A stretch of 64,000 nt of DNA from Bacteroides sedimenti (GTDB lineage Bacteria > Bacteroidota > Bacteroidia > Bacteroidales > Bacteroidaceae). Made by a program: the position numbers and the translations under genes. The stretch is taken from assembly GCF_040365225.1 (NCBI RefSeq), contig NZ_AP028055.1, positions 2,232,001 to 2,296,000 on the forward strand, written 5' to 3'. The notes below the pieces were generated by a model. That model was not told where the DNA came from. It made no database searches and worked only from the letters and a program-made list of their open reading frames with translations. How positions within the stretch are numbered: the stretch's first letter is position 1; each line of letters begins with the position of its first letter. Positions 18,561-28,239 of the stretch are shown here, piece by piece.

Positions 18561-20105
18561 ATGAAAGATCAACTACTGTCAGGTCTGTTGCCGGGAATTA
18601 TACTATTCACCGGATGCTCTTTGCAGAAGAAAGAGGCTGAGAACCTGCAAACCAGCAGACCCAACGTTATTTATATTTATGCCGACGACCTTGGAATAGG
18701 CGACCTGAGCTGTTATGGTGCTACAAAAATAAGCACCCCTAATATAGACAAGCTGGCCGGACAAGGCGTTCAGTTTACTAATGCCTACGCATCATCTGCC
18801 ACCAGTACCCCATCACGCTTCTGTCTGCTTACCGGGAAATATCCCTGGCGACAGGAAAACACAGGTATTGCCCGTGGAAATGCCGGAATGATTATCGATA
18901 CAACTTGTGTAACAATGGCCGATGTTTTCAAAAGAGCCGGATACAGTACGGGAGTTGTCGGGAAATGGCACTTGGGATTAGGCGGTCCGCAAGGGCCTGA
19001 CTGGAATCATGAGATTTCACCTAGCCCAATGGATTTAGGATTTGATTACGAGTTCCTGATTCCTGCCACTGTAGACCGCGTGCCTTGTGTTTATGTGGAA
19101 AACAAACATGTGGTGAATCTGGATCCCAATGACCCCATTCAGGTTAATTACGATAAGAAAGTAGGCAACTGGCCTACCGGAAAAGATAATCCAGAACTCT
19201 TGAAGGTACACCCCAGTCAGGGACACGAAAATACGATCATAAACGGAATCAGCCGTATTGGCTACATGACCGGGGGAAAGTCTGCTTTGTGGACCGATGA
19301 GGACATTGCCGATGTAATCACCAATAAGGCCAAGGATTATATTATAAAGAACAAAAACAATCCTTTCTTCCTTTACTTTGGTACACAGGACATTCATGTA
19401 CCGCGCGTTCCGAACAAACGATTTGCGGGAAAAAGCGGATTGGGAGTTCGTGGTGATGTGATTCTTCAGCTTGACTGGACAGTGGGACAGATAATGCAAA
19501 CACTGGATAGCCTGGGCATTGCCCAGAACACCCTTCTTATCTTCACCAGTGACAATGGTCCGGTGATTGACGACGGATACAAAGACCAGGCGTTTGAAAA
19601 GCTGAACGGACACACCCCGATGGGCATTTACCGCGGTGGCAAATATAGTGCATACGAAGCCGGAACACGAGTTCCATTCATTCTTCGGTGGCCGGCATGT
19701 GCCAAACCCGCCAAGCAACAGGCGCTCTTTTCGCAGGTGGATGTGTTTGCATCGTTCGCTCATATCCTGAAACAACCTTTGGGAAAGAATATTGCCCCCG
19801 ACAGCCGCAACTGTCTGCCCACCATGCTGGGCAAGCACAACGACAACCGCGACTATATTATTGAGCAGAACCTAAACAACACCCTGGCCATTGTCAAAGG
19901 AAACTGGAAATACATTGAACCCAGTAGTGCAAGCCGACTGGAGAAATATACAGGCATGGAGCTCGGTAACGAAAAAACGCCGCAACTCTACAATCTTGAT
20001 TCGGACCCTTGCGAGAAAGAGAACGTTGCACAAAGACACCCCGGGATTGTAAAAGAGCTTGCAGCCATCCTTCTGAGAGAGAAAAACAAAAGAACAAATA
20101 AATAA
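18561..20105 (+). CDS. Ser-type sulfatase lipoprotein (possible GalNAc-6-sulfatase type)
   Basis: This 514-residue sulfatase is predicted to be a lipoprotein, because the leader ends in LFTGC followed by a charged stretch. The metal site starts at YADDLGIGDLSCYG, and the maturation motif is STPSRFCLLTG, a serine type needing an anSME. Further family marks are GKWHLGLGGPQGPDWN and FTSDNGPVIDDGYKD. In layout it resembles the arylsulfatase A/GalNAc-6-sulfatase branch. In a locus with PL8 lyases and GH88, removal of 6-O-sulfate from chondroitin-derived GalNAc is the most natural role, but the position specificity is inference. It is followed after 13 bases by a second sulfatase and diverges from a PL8 gene. 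Confidence 0.9.
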   Translation: MKDQLLSGLLPGIILFTGCSLQKKEAENLQTSRPNVIYIYADDLGIGDLSCYGATKISTPNIDKLAGQGVQFTNAYASSATSTPSRFCLLTGKYPWRQENTGIARGNAGMIIDTTCVTMADVFKRAGYSTGVVGKWHLGLGGPQGPDWNHEISPSPMDLGFDYEFLIPATVDRVPCVYVENKHVVNLDPNDPIQVNYDKKVGNWPTGKDNPELLKVHPSQGHENTIINGISRIGYMTGGKSALWTDEDIADVITNKAKDYIIKNKNNPFFLYFGTQDIHVPRVPNKRFAGKSGLGVRGDVILQLDWTVGQIMQTLDSLGIAQNTLLIFTSDNGPVIDDGYKDQAFEKLNGHTPMGIYRGGKYSAYEAGTRVPFILRWPACAKPAKQQALFSQVDVFASFAHILKQPLGKNIAPDSRNCLPTMLGKHNDNRDYIIEQNLNNTLAIVKGNWKYIEPSSASRLEKYTGMELGNEKTPQLYNLDSDPCEKENVAQRHPGIVKELAAILLREKNKRTNK

Positions 20106-20118
20106 TAAATTTATAACA

Positions 20119-21657
20119 ATGAAGAGAATAGACTATCTGTTGGGCGGAGCATTCCTTCTGGCTGCATGCGGAGCACATGCACAAGGCAGCACCGATAGCA
20201 AACCAAATGTAATCTATGTTTTCCCCGACCAGTTCAGAAACTGCGCATTGGAATTCTGGAACCAGAAAGAGTTCAATAAATACGTTCATTTTAAAGCTGA
20301 CCCGGTTCACACACCAAACCTGAATCAATTTGCCAAAGAGTCGCTTGTACTCTCTTCGGCCGTCAGCAATTGTCCGCTCAGCAGCCCTCATAGGGGAATG
20401 CTGCTCACCGGCATGTACCCTGAAGGAAGCGGGGTTTCTCTGAACTGTAATTCCACACGACCCATTAGTTCACTCAATCCAAACGCGGAATGCGTCAGCG
20501 ATGTGTTCAGCAAATCAGGCTATGATTGTGCCTATATCGGCAAGCTGCATGTAGACTACCCTACTCCGAATGACCCTGAACATCCCGGAAATTATGTGGA
20601 AGATCGAAGACCGGCATGGGATGCCTATACTCCCAAGGAGAAAAGGCATGGCTTCAATTATTGGTACTCGTACGGAACTTTCGACGAACATAAAAATCCG
20701 CATTACTGGGACAGCAACGGCAAACGCCATCAATCCAACGAATGGTCGCCCATACACGAAACCAACAAGGTTATCGATTATCTAAAAAATCAGCATCACG
20801 AACGCGATGGGAAAAAACCTTTCTTTATGGTGCTAAGTTACAATCCACCGCACAGCCCGTACAACAGCTTGGACGATTGCATGGAAGAAGACTTCAACCT
20901 ATATAAAAACATGCCGATGGACAGTTTGCTGGTTCGTCCAAATGCCGACAGGAATATGTCCAAAGCCCGATCGGCTCGTTACTATTTCGCATCGGTAACA
21001 GGCATCGATCGTGAATTCGGACGCATTCTTTCCGCTCTCAAGGAACTGGGCTTGGACAAGAACACCATCGTAGTCTTCTCGTCCGATCATGGCGAGACAA
21101 TGTGCAGTCAGGGAACCGACGACCCGAAGAATTCACCCTATGCCGAGTCGCTGAATGTTCCTTTCCTGGTTCGTTATCCGGGTAAAATCAAACCCAGGGT
21201 GGACAACCTTTTGCTTTCATCGCCCGACATCATGCCTACCCTGCTTGGACTTAGCGGACTAAAGACCTCCATTCCAAAGAGCGTGCAAGGAAAAGACTAC
21301 TCCCCTGTTTTCCTGAACAAAAAAAATAGTGTGGCTCGCCCCAAAGCCGCCCTCTATATCCGTAATATGGATGGTGAAAAAGATAAAGATGGAAAGGTGA
21401 TCAGCTATTTCCCGGAAGCACGGGGTATCAAAACAGAGAGATATACGCTTTGCCTCAACATCAACAAAAAGACCGGTAAGCTGAAGTCGGCTCAGTTGTT
21501 CGACGACCTGAAAGATCCCTATCAGATGAAAAACCTGAAACTGGAAGAGCATAAAGAGCTGGTTAAAAGCCTCTGCAAGCAGATGGTTCCTCTTTTAAAG
21601 CAAGCCAACGACTCTTGGTATAAGAAAAGAATACTCAGTGAAATGATTCCTTATTAA
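20119..21657 (+). CDS. Sulfatase with SSPHR maturation motif (possible chondroitin 4-O-sulfatase type)
   Basis: This 512-residue sulfatase is the second gene of a pair, 13 bases after the first. The leader ends LLAACGAHAQ, which could be cleaved as a lipoprotein at the Cys or as an ordinary signal peptide after AHA. The metal-binding start is VIYVFPDQFRNCALEFW rather than the usual ADD. The maturation motif reads NCPLSSPHRGMLLTG: the common SxPSR is replaced by SSPHR, which still fits the looser S-x-P-x-R recognised by anSMEs. The motifs VFSSDHGETM and GKLHVDYP follow. It resembles the Bacteroides S1_27-type endo-acting 4-O-sulfatases of chondroitin and dermatan as I remember them; the subfamily should be checked. 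A strong terminator begins 3 bases after the stop. Confidence 0.9.
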   Translation: MKRIDYLLGGAFLLAACGAHAQGSTDSKPNVIYVFPDQFRNCALEFWNQKEFNKYVHFKADPVHTPNLNQFAKESLVLSSAVSNCPLSSPHRGMLLTGMYPEGSGVSLNCNSTRPISSLNPNAECVSDVFSKSGYDCAYIGKLHVDYPTPNDPEHPGNYVEDRRPAWDAYTPKEKRHGFNYWYSYGTFDEHKNPHYWDSNGKRHQSNEWSPIHETNKVIDYLKNQHHERDGKKPFFMVLSYNPPHSPYNSLDDCMEEDFNLYKNMPMDSLLVRPNADRNMSKARSARYYFASVTGIDREFGRILSALKELGLDKNTIVVFSSDHGETMCSQGTDDPKNSPYAESLNVPFLVRYPGKIKPRVDNLLLSSPDIMPTLLGLSGLKTSIPKSVQGKDYSPVFLNKKNSVARPKAALYIRNMDGEKDKDGKVISYFPEARGIKTERYTLCLNINKKTGKLKSAQLFDDLKDPYQMKNLKLEEHKELVKSLCKQMVPLLKQANDSWYKKRILSEMIPY

Positions 21658-21660
21658 TGG

Positions 21661-21706
21661 AAAAGAGTCCCGGAAGATGATTAATCTTTCGGGACTCTTT
21701 TTTTAT
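21661..21706 (+). terminator. Strong terminator after sulfatase pair
   Basis: AAAAGAGTCCCG at 21661-21672 pairs with CGGGACTCTTTT at 21690-21701, and the inner AAGAT/ATCTT extends the stem, followed by a T run. It closes the sulfatase operon. Confidence 0.92.
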
Positions 21707-21850
21707 GAACTCAAATGTTGAATGCAATTGGCTACAGGATATATTCTCCCCCCGTAAGAACATCTTATTATTTTCATTTGTTTATTAACATTAAAGTTAG
21801 TTTTATTGATCTATACAATTATAACTAACATTTAAAAAAAGGAGTAATAT

Positions 21851-22153
21851 ATGGAAAACTATAGAATGGAACTTACTCAAGAAGAAAAAGAGATACTCCA
21901 AGGTAAACAGGGAGAAGTTATGGTCAAAGTATTAAAGCCGATTGTCGTTTATGGTGAAGCATTCGGAGCTAAACGGCTTCTTCCGATCAAAAACCCAATA
22001 CATGTAGTTACAGGTATGTCGATGACTGGTTTAAATGCATACTATGATATGCTTGATATGCTTATTCATGGAGGATTAAAAACAAAGGAGCCTTTTACGA
22101 TTGATCTCAGACCATTTGATTTCGAAAATGTGGTATATATAGAATTTGGATGA
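21851..22153 (+). CDS. Short aconitase-X (AcnX/DUF521) N-terminal-like protein, probably truncated
   Basis: The 100-residue product matches the start of AcnX-type proteins as I know them: LTQEEKEILQGKQGE, then VYGEAFGAKRLLPI, then a His-containing strand and PFTIDLRPFDFENV. Full AcnX proteins have about 400 residues and carry iron-sulfur cysteines further on; none of that is present, and no frame of the following 180 bases continues the family. A good ribosome site (AAAGGAG) lies 7 bases before the ATG, so it may still be translated. It stands alone, with no small AcnX swivel-domain partner nearby. It is either a decayed remnant or a free-standing small protein; catalytic activity is unlikely. 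Confidence 0.55.
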   Translation: MENYRMELTQEEKEILQGKQGEVMVKVLKPIVVYGEAFGAKRLLPIKNPIHVVTGMSMTGLNAYYDMLDMLIHGGLKTKEPFTIDLRPFDFENVVYIEFG

Positions 22154-22334
22154 ATTTATTGAAAAATCCGACAGCCATCCGCCTATTATTAGAGAGCAAA
22201 ACGGAAATTTTGTATTACAGAGTAATCTGTTGTTGAATTATTCAGCAAACCCTTTATAATACAATCAATGGATATTCAATATTTCTACAAAATTACTTCT
22301 TTATTTTGTATTTGATTTATGACATATTCAAATT

Positions 22335-23576
22335 ATGAAGAATCAGGTATTACTAATTTGTATTTTATTTTTAGCCTCAATAAAGACTTCTGCTCAGAAC
22401 AATAACTTAGATTATTTTATCCAGAAGGGAATTGAGAGCAACCCTTTGTTTTATGACTTAGGAAACAAAATAAAAATTACAGAGCTGGATAGTTTAAAAG
22501 CAAGAGCTTTATATAATCCAATCGTATCAGCCGCTTCAAATCTTATAATCGCTCCTACTTACAAAGGATTAGGGTACGACACCGCTATATCTAATGGGCA
22601 AAACATTGATGCTACGCTTACAATTACCAAACGCTTAATAAGCAATAATAACCTGAAAGCAAGATTGAACAGCTATAAATTAGACAAGAAAAGCATTGAA
22701 AACCAGAAACAACAATCAATTGATATAGTTAAAAAGGCAGTTATCGACCAATACATTACAACCTTTATGAACCAGGAATTACTGCACCTCTCTGATGAAA
22801 TTATTGCCTTTTTACAAAAAGAAGATAAGGTTCTTATTAAACTGACCACTAATTCCAACATTAAGCAGACTGATTATCTTAATTTCAAGGTTACACTGCA
22901 ACAAAGCCTCTTCAACAATGAGCAACAACGTATGCTGTGGATCAACAATTTAAGCTTATTGAATTACATTTGCGGCACTAATAATAATGGAACAGACTCA
23001 ATTGTTTCACCTGTTATCGGTTTACCTGTTATTATTCCTTTTGAAGAAAGTTATTATGGAAAAAATGATGCAATTGACAGTTTGAAAAATAAAAATAACG
23101 AGCAGCTTATCAGACTTAACTACAAACCCCAGGTTTCTGTTTTTGCCAACAGTGGATACACTTCTTCATTTATGACAACTCCATATAAAAATTTTGGTAT
23201 CAGTTTAGGCGTCAGTATGAATCTTCCGATTTATGATGGAAAACAAAAGAAACTGTCGTTAATGCAAAACGATTTGAATGAACAGAATCGTAAAACTTAC
23301 CGGGATGCAAACAAAAAGAATTACATAAATCAGGTACAGCGACTTCAACAACAAATAGAACGTTACAACAAGCTCATATCCATGACTCCTCAACAGTTTA
23401 AATACAGCAGAGCTTTGGTTGATGCCAATGCGCATTTACTTGGAACAGGAGAAGTTAGTGTGACAGACTTTCTTTTATCGATCAATAACTATCTGAATAT
23501 AAAAGCGATAGACATCCAAAACAGAACCAACAGGTTGTTGTTAATCAATCAATTAAACTATTTAATTTCACCTTGA
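22335..23576 (+). CDS. TolC-family outer membrane efflux protein
   Basis: This 413-residue outer membrane channel component has a signal peptide (about residues 1-20, ending KTSAQ). Two long helical, Asn/Gln/Lys-rich segments around YKLDKKSIENQKQQ and YINQVQRLQQQIERYN fit the coiled-coil tunnel of TolC-like proteins, and the ends carry the beta strands (FGISLGVSMNLPIYDGKQ). It is the first gene of a tight operon: the adaptor starts 1 base after its stop and the RND pump overlaps the adaptor. The set makes a tripartite exporter; the substrate cannot be read from sequence. A short mixed-AT gap of 181 bases lies upstream without a clear promoter. Confidence 0.85.
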   Translation: MKNQVLLICILFLASIKTSAQNNNLDYFIQKGIESNPLFYDLGNKIKITELDSLKARALYNPIVSAASNLIIAPTYKGLGYDTAISNGQNIDATLTITKRLISNNNLKARLNSYKLDKKSIENQKQQSIDIVKKAVIDQYITTFMNQELLHLSDEIIAFLQKEDKVLIKLTTNSNIKQTDYLNFKVTLQQSLFNNEQQRMLWINNLSLLNYICGTNNNGTDSIVSPVIGLPVIIPFEESYYGKNDAIDSLKNKNNEQLIRLNYKPQVSVFANSGYTSSFMTTPYKNFGISLGVSMNLPIYDGKQKKLSLMQNDLNEQNRKTYRDANKKNYINQVQRLQQQIERYNKLISMTPQQFKYSRALVDANAHLLGTGEVSVTDFLLSINNYLNIKAIDIQNRTNRLLLINQLNYLISP

Positions 23577-23577
23577 T

Positions 23578-24516
23578 ATGAATATAAAAATAATAGCATT
23601 GCTGTCATTAGCCGGAATATTGATTTATAGTTGTGGCGCCAAAGAGTCCGCTTCCTCTTCTGAGAACCAAGAACCAACAACACCTGTGACTGTAACCACT
23701 CCGGAAATAGCATCAATGCAAGACGAAATTACGCTAAATGCAACTTCTGTTTATATTTTGAAAACAGATATTACATCTACTATTAATGGATATATTGTAG
23801 AATCAGATATTCAGCTTGGGGATAAAGTGAACAAGGGTGAAGTTTTATTTCGGTTGCAGACAAAAGAAGCAAAAAGTCTGGGTAATGAAGTGAATAAATT
23901 AGATCCATCTTTCCATTTTACAGGAATAAACAATATTGTATGCCCAACCAGAGGCTATGTTATTATGTCTAATCATCAACAAGGAGATTATGTGCAAGAA
24001 GGGCAGGTTCTGGCCACAATCAGCGATGAAAAAAGCTTTGGATTTGTATTGAATTTACCGTATGAACTTAATGGCATATTAGGTGATAACAAAGAAATAA
24101 ATATTTGCTTATCAGATGGTAAGAAGCTTACAGGAATTGTCAATAAGATTATGCCAGAACTAGACAGCGTTTCTCAAACGCAACGTGTCTTTCTAAAGAT
24201 AAAGCAGCATGTAAATCTTCCTGAAAATCTGGTAGCTAAAGCTATTTTGGTTAAAAGTAGAATGAACAAGGCGATAATTCTGCCCAAACAGGCAATCTTA
24301 TCAGATGAGGATCAGTCTACATTTTGGGTAATGAAGCTTATTAATGACTCTACAGCTATAAAAGTGAACATAAAAAAAGGAATTGAGAGGGATAACCGTG
24401 TTCAGATTACGGAACCTCTTTTTACTGAAAAAGACAGAATTATAATCACTGGTAATTACGGTTTGGCAGATACGGCAAAAGTAGCCGTTCAAAAAACAAA
24501 TATTCAGTTACAATGA
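23578..24516 (+). CDS. RND efflux periplasmic adaptor (membrane fusion lipoprotein)
   Basis: This 312-residue adaptor is shorter than typical AcrA (about 400). The leader ends LIYSCGAKES, a lipoprotein signal that anchors it in the inner membrane. A biotinyl-lipoyl-like half motif (INGYIVESDIQLGDKVNKGEVLFRL) and its second half (GYVIMSNHQQGDYVQEGQVLATI) are separated by only about 35 residues, so the alpha-helical hairpin is almost absent; a beta barrel and membrane-proximal domain follow. It links the TolC-like channel to the RND pump, with which it overlaps by 4 bases (ATGA). Confidence 0.88.
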   Translation: MNIKIIALLSLAGILIYSCGAKESASSSENQEPTTPVTVTTPEIASMQDEITLNATSVYILKTDITSTINGYIVESDIQLGDKVNKGEVLFRLQTKEAKSLGNEVNKLDPSFHFTGINNIVCPTRGYVIMSNHQQGDYVQEGQVLATISDEKSFGFVLNLPYELNGILGDNKEINICLSDGKKLTGIVNKIMPELDSVSQTQRVFLKIKQHVNLPENLVAKAILVKSRMNKAIILPKQAILSDEDQSTFWVMKLINDSTAIKVNIKKGIERDNRVQITEPLFTEKDRIIITGNYGLADTAKVAVQKTNIQLQ

Positions 24517-27500
24517 AAAAGGATTTTTTTAACACCTATAAAACACCTTTACTTGTTATCGCGGTGCTTATTCTTTTTGGAGGAGTTTTTTCCTTACTAA
24601 AGATAAAAACATCTTTATTTCCTCAAGTTACATTCCCAAAGATAAAAGTGATTGCCGAAGCCGGGCAGCAGCCAGTGGACCTAATGACTGTCAGCGTTAC
24701 ACGCCCTCTGGAAAATGCAATAAAACAAGTGCCAGACTTGAATTCTTTACGAAGCATCACAAGCCGGGGGAGTTGCGAAATATCTGCTTTCATAGACTGG
24801 AAAGTTGATGTTAATCTCGCACAACAGCAAGTGAATGCTAAAATAAATGAGATAAGAAACCAACTTCCACAAAACACCAATATCACCGTGGAAAGAATGG
24901 ATCCATCCATCTTAGCCGTAATGGGATATTCACTCAATAGTAACAAACGAAGTGCCATCGAACTCAAACAGCTGGCACAATATACCATCAAGCCTTTTCT
25001 CTCTCAAGTAGAGGGTATAAGTGACATCCGAATCATAGGAGGACAAACAAAAGAGTATTGGGTTACTCTGGATAAAGGGAAAATGTCACAGCTGGGATTA
25101 ACTCCATCGATGGTTAAAGAGAGTATGGCCAATGCAAACTTTTTATTAGCAAACGGATATCTTTCTGATTACAGGCTGATGTATCTATCTGTAACAGATG
25201 CACAGATTATGAATCTGGAACAATTAGGAAATGCAGTAATCAGGAATGACGGGAAACGGACCATCAAACTGAATGATATTGCCAAGGTAGAGATACACAA
25301 GGCGAAAGAGTACATCAAGGCGAACGCAAATGGAAAAGAGAGTGTGTTAGTAGCTGTGATTCAACAACCCAATGCAAATGTATCGGAAATTTCTTCCAAC
25401 ATGGAAAAACAGCTGGAGAAGTTAAAGGTGATCATTCCTTCTGATGTGCAGATTAAGCCCTATTATGTGCAGGCAGACTTTGTAAATGACAGCATCAGAA
25501 GTGTAACTGATTGCTTGTGGATAGGTCTTTTTCTGGCCATCATCGTAGTGATTGGCTTTTTGAAATCATGGAGAGCAAGCCTCACCATTTTAATTACTAT
25601 TCCCATCACATTGGGACTTACTTTACTAATGCTTTATGCTACCGGACAAACCTTTAATATTATGACTTTAGGCGCAATTGCCGCATCTGTAGGATTGATC
25701 ATAGATGATGCCATTGTGGTGGTAGAACAGATTCACCGAACACATGAAGAAAGTCCGGGAGAATCAGACAAGAGGGTAGCACACAAAGCTATCAAATATC
25801 TGTTTAAGGCAATGATTGGCTCTTCCTTAAGTACGATTGTTATTTTTGTTCCCTTTATACTAATGACAGGAGTAGCCGGCGCCTACTTCAAGGTTATGAC
25901 CAACACGATGATCATCACTTTGATTTGTTCTTTCCTGGCTACATGGATTTTGCTACCTGTAGTCTATCTGTCTCTTGGAAGGACAGGAAAATACAAAGAT
26001 GTAGGAATTCACGAAGTAAAAGAACGGAAGTGGGTAGGTTACTTTATTTCAAGGCCTTATTACAGTATCGCCTTTATTATTATAATTATCACTTTGGCAG
26101 CCCTTGCTGTTCCTAATCTGAAAACCGGCTTTCTTCCCGATATGGACGAAGGAAGTATTGTACTGGATTATGCGTCGCCTCCGGGAACAACTTTGGAAGA
26201 GACAGATAGAATGCTGGTTAAAGTGGAACAAATGCTGGTAAAGATTCCCGAGGTAAAAACATACAGCAGACGAACAGGCACTCAAATGGGTTTTTTCATT
26301 ACCGAACCAAATACCGGAGATTATCTGATTCAGCTAAAAAAGGACAGACATCGTACGACTGATGAGGTCATAGATGACATCCGAAAAAAAATTGAATCGA
26401 CCCAACCGGCATTACGAATTGATTTTGGACAGGTAATCGGAGATATGCTGGGAGATTTGATGAGCTCAGTTCAACCGATTGAAATTAAGATATTTGGTCC
26501 GGAGCATGATATCATTCAGAAGTATGCCAAGTCTGTGGCTAAAATTGTTGAGAAAACGCCCGGAACTGCAGATGTGTTTGACGGTATTGTTATTGCAGGC
26601 CCCACGTTTTCAGTTACTCCTGATTTCCAGAAACTAGCACAATACAATATTACTCCAACTGATTTTCAGTTTCAATTGCAGACTATTATGGAAGGGAATG
26701 AGGCCGGGACTGTTTTCGAAAAACAGCAGCTTACCCCTATCCGCTTAATCTATAATTCCAATAACGGTGTTTCGGCACAGGATATAGAAAATAGCCAGAT
26801 ATTCCTTTCGAATGGTCAACAAAAATTATTGAAGGAATTAGCCAAAGTAGAATTTAAATCGGGTTCAAGTGAAATACAACGAGAGGATTTGCAAACAATG
26901 GGTGTTGTTACCGCTCGTCTGGATAAAGGAGATTTGGGAGGTACTGTAAATAAAATACAACATGAAATACGAAGCCACATCTCTCTGCCTAAAGGTTATT
27001 CAATTACTTATGGAGGAGCTTATGCCCAGCAACAGCAATCATTCAAAGAGTTACTGATGATTCTGATACTTTCTTGTATGCTTGTATTCACGGTAATATT
27101 GTTTATGTTCAGAGATATAAAAGTAGCCTTTACCATTATATTGGTTTCTATTCTGGGAATATGTGGAAGCTATATCTCACTCTATATTACAGGAACAGCC
27201 CTCAATGTAGGCAGTTATACCGGAATTATTATGATAGTGGGAATTATCGGAGAAAACGCAATCTTCACTTATCTGCAATATCATGAGAGTCTATCAAGCA
27301 TCAGTCGAAAACATGCCTTGGTATATGCAATAAGCACACGACTGCGCCCCAAACTGATGACAGCCGTTGGAGCTGTTATCGCATTAACTCCTTTAGCCAT
27401 GGGTATAGGAACTGGAGCACAACTACATCAGCCTCTTGCCATTGCAGTTATTGGTGGGTTTATTGTGGCTTTACCATTGCTTCTTGTTGTATTGCCAACA

Positions 27501-27533
27501 TTAATTTATCGGATAAAGCCGTCGCATCCATAG
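24513..27533 (+). CDS. RND family inner-membrane efflux pump (AcrB/HAE1-like)
   Basis: This 1006-residue proton-driven exporter has the typical twofold layout: one membrane helix, a large periplasmic part, six helices (about residues 335-500), a second single helix near 525-545, a second periplasmic part, and the last helices (about 845-1000). Diagnostic stretches include TRPLENAIKQVPDL near the start, GLIIDDAIVVVEQIHR in helix 4 with the paired acidic residues used in proton relay, and FLPDMDEGSIVLDYASPPGT at the start of the second porter domain. It overlaps the adaptor gene by 4 bases. The two-component system just downstream may regulate this operon. Drug, metal or lipid export cannot be distinguished by eye. 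Confidence 0.93.
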   Translation: MKKDFFNTYKTPLLVIAVLILFGGVFSLLKIKTSLFPQVTFPKIKVIAEAGQQPVDLMTVSVTRPLENAIKQVPDLNSLRSITSRGSCEISAFIDWKVDVNLAQQQVNAKINEIRNQLPQNTNITVERMDPSILAVMGYSLNSNKRSAIELKQLAQYTIKPFLSQVEGISDIRIIGGQTKEYWVTLDKGKMSQLGLTPSMVKESMANANFLLANGYLSDYRLMYLSVTDAQIMNLEQLGNAVIRNDGKRTIKLNDIAKVEIHKAKEYIKANANGKESVLVAVIQQPNANVSEISSNMEKQLEKLKVIIPSDVQIKPYYVQADFVNDSIRSVTDCLWIGLFLAIIVVIGFLKSWRASLTILITIPITLGLTLLMLYATGQTFNIMTLGAIAASVGLIIDDAIVVVEQIHRTHEESPGESDKRVAHKAIKYLFKAMIGSSLSTIVIFVPFILMTGVAGAYFKVMTNTMIITLICSFLATWILLPVVYLSLGRTGKYKDVGIHEVKERKWVGYFISRPYYSIAFIIIIITLAALAVPNLKTGFLPDMDEGSIVLDYASPPGTTLEETDRMLVKVEQMLVKIPEVKTYSRRTGTQMGFFITEPNTGDYLIQLKKDRHRTTDEVIDDIRKKIESTQPALRIDFGQVIGDMLGDLMSSVQPIEIKIFGPEHDIIQKYAKSVAKIVEKTPGTADVFDGIVIAGPTFSVTPDFQKLAQYNITPTDFQFQLQTIMEGNEAGTVFEKQQLTPIRLIYNSNNGVSAQDIENSQIFLSNGQQKLLKELAKVEFKSGSSEIQREDLQTMGVVTARLDKGDLGGTVNKIQHEIRSHISLPKGYSITYGGAYAQQQQSFKELLMILILSCMLVFTVILFMFRDIKVAFTIILVSILGICGSYISLYITGTALNVGSYTGIIMIVGIIGENAIFTYLQYHESLSSISRKHALVYAISTRLRPKLMTAVGAVIALTPLAMGIGTGAQLHQPLAIAVIGGFIVALPLLLVVLPTLIYRIKPSHP

Positions 27534-27564
27534 ATATTTAAATTTTTCGTATATATTTGCTTTC

Positions 27565-28239
27565 ATGAAGCTACTAATAATTGAAGATGAGCACGAGCTT
27601 TCAAAGAGTATCGTAACCTACCTTGCAGCAGAGAACTATCTTTGCCAGCAAGCCTTTACGTTTGATGAGGCCATGGAAAAGGTCTCCCTCTACTCTTATG
27701 ATTGCATTTTACTGGATTTAATGTTACCTGGAGGAAACGGTCTGGATATACTCACAGAAATTAAGCTACAGAACAATCCTGCCGGCGTTATTATTATTTC
27801 CGCAAAAGATTCATTGGACGACAAGATCTGCGGACTCAAGATTGGGGCAGATGATTATCTCTCCAAGCCTTTTCATCTTCCGGAATTAAGTATGCGTATC
27901 TATGCCCTTATCCGCCGCCGTCAATTTTTCAGCAATAATACTTTAACTATAAACAATCTGATTATCAATCTGCTTAATAAAGAAGTAGTAGCAAATGGAA
28001 AAATTATTAATCTGACAAAAACTGAATATGAGCTTCTTTTATTTCTCGTCGGAAACAAAAATAGAGTTGTATCTAAAAGCGCTTTGGCAGAACACCTGAG
28101 CGGAGACATGGCAGACATGTTCGACAGTCAGAACTTTGTTTATGCTCATATAAAAAACCTAAAGGCCAAGCTGGCAGATGCAGGTTGTCCCGATTATATT
28201 AAAAATGTTTATGGAACCGGATACAAATGGATAGAATGA
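27565..28239 (+). CDS. OmpR-family response regulator
   Basis: This 224-residue DNA-binding response regulator starts with a receiver domain (acidic pocket IIEDEHE, phosphorylated Asp51 in ILLDLMLPGGNG, conserved Lys in DDYLSKPF). A winged-helix output domain with INLTKTEYELLLFLVGN and VYGTGYKWIE completes it. It follows the RND gene by 31 bases and overlaps the histidine kinase start by 13 bases. TATATTTG at 27552-27559 resembles a -7 box but would put the transcript start at the start codon, so cotranscription with the efflux genes is more likely. The pair probably senses envelope stress or the pump's substrate. Confidence 0.94.
   Translation: MKLLIIEDEHELSKSIVTYLAAENYLCQQAFTFDEAMEKVSLYSYDCILLDLMLPGGNGLDILTEIKLQNNPAGVIIISAKDSLDDKICGLKIGADDYLSKPFHLPELSMRIYALIRRRQFFSNNTLTINNLIINLLNKEVVANGKIINLTKTEYELLLFLVGNKNRVVSKSALAEHLSGDMADMFDSQNFVYAHIKNLKAKLADAGCPDYIKNVYGTGYKWIE

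Noticed and set aside
19035..19838. 267-codon minus-strand frame opposite the sulfatase
   Set aside because: Antisense to a sulfatase with intact motifs; Cys/His-rich translation typical of a shadow frame.
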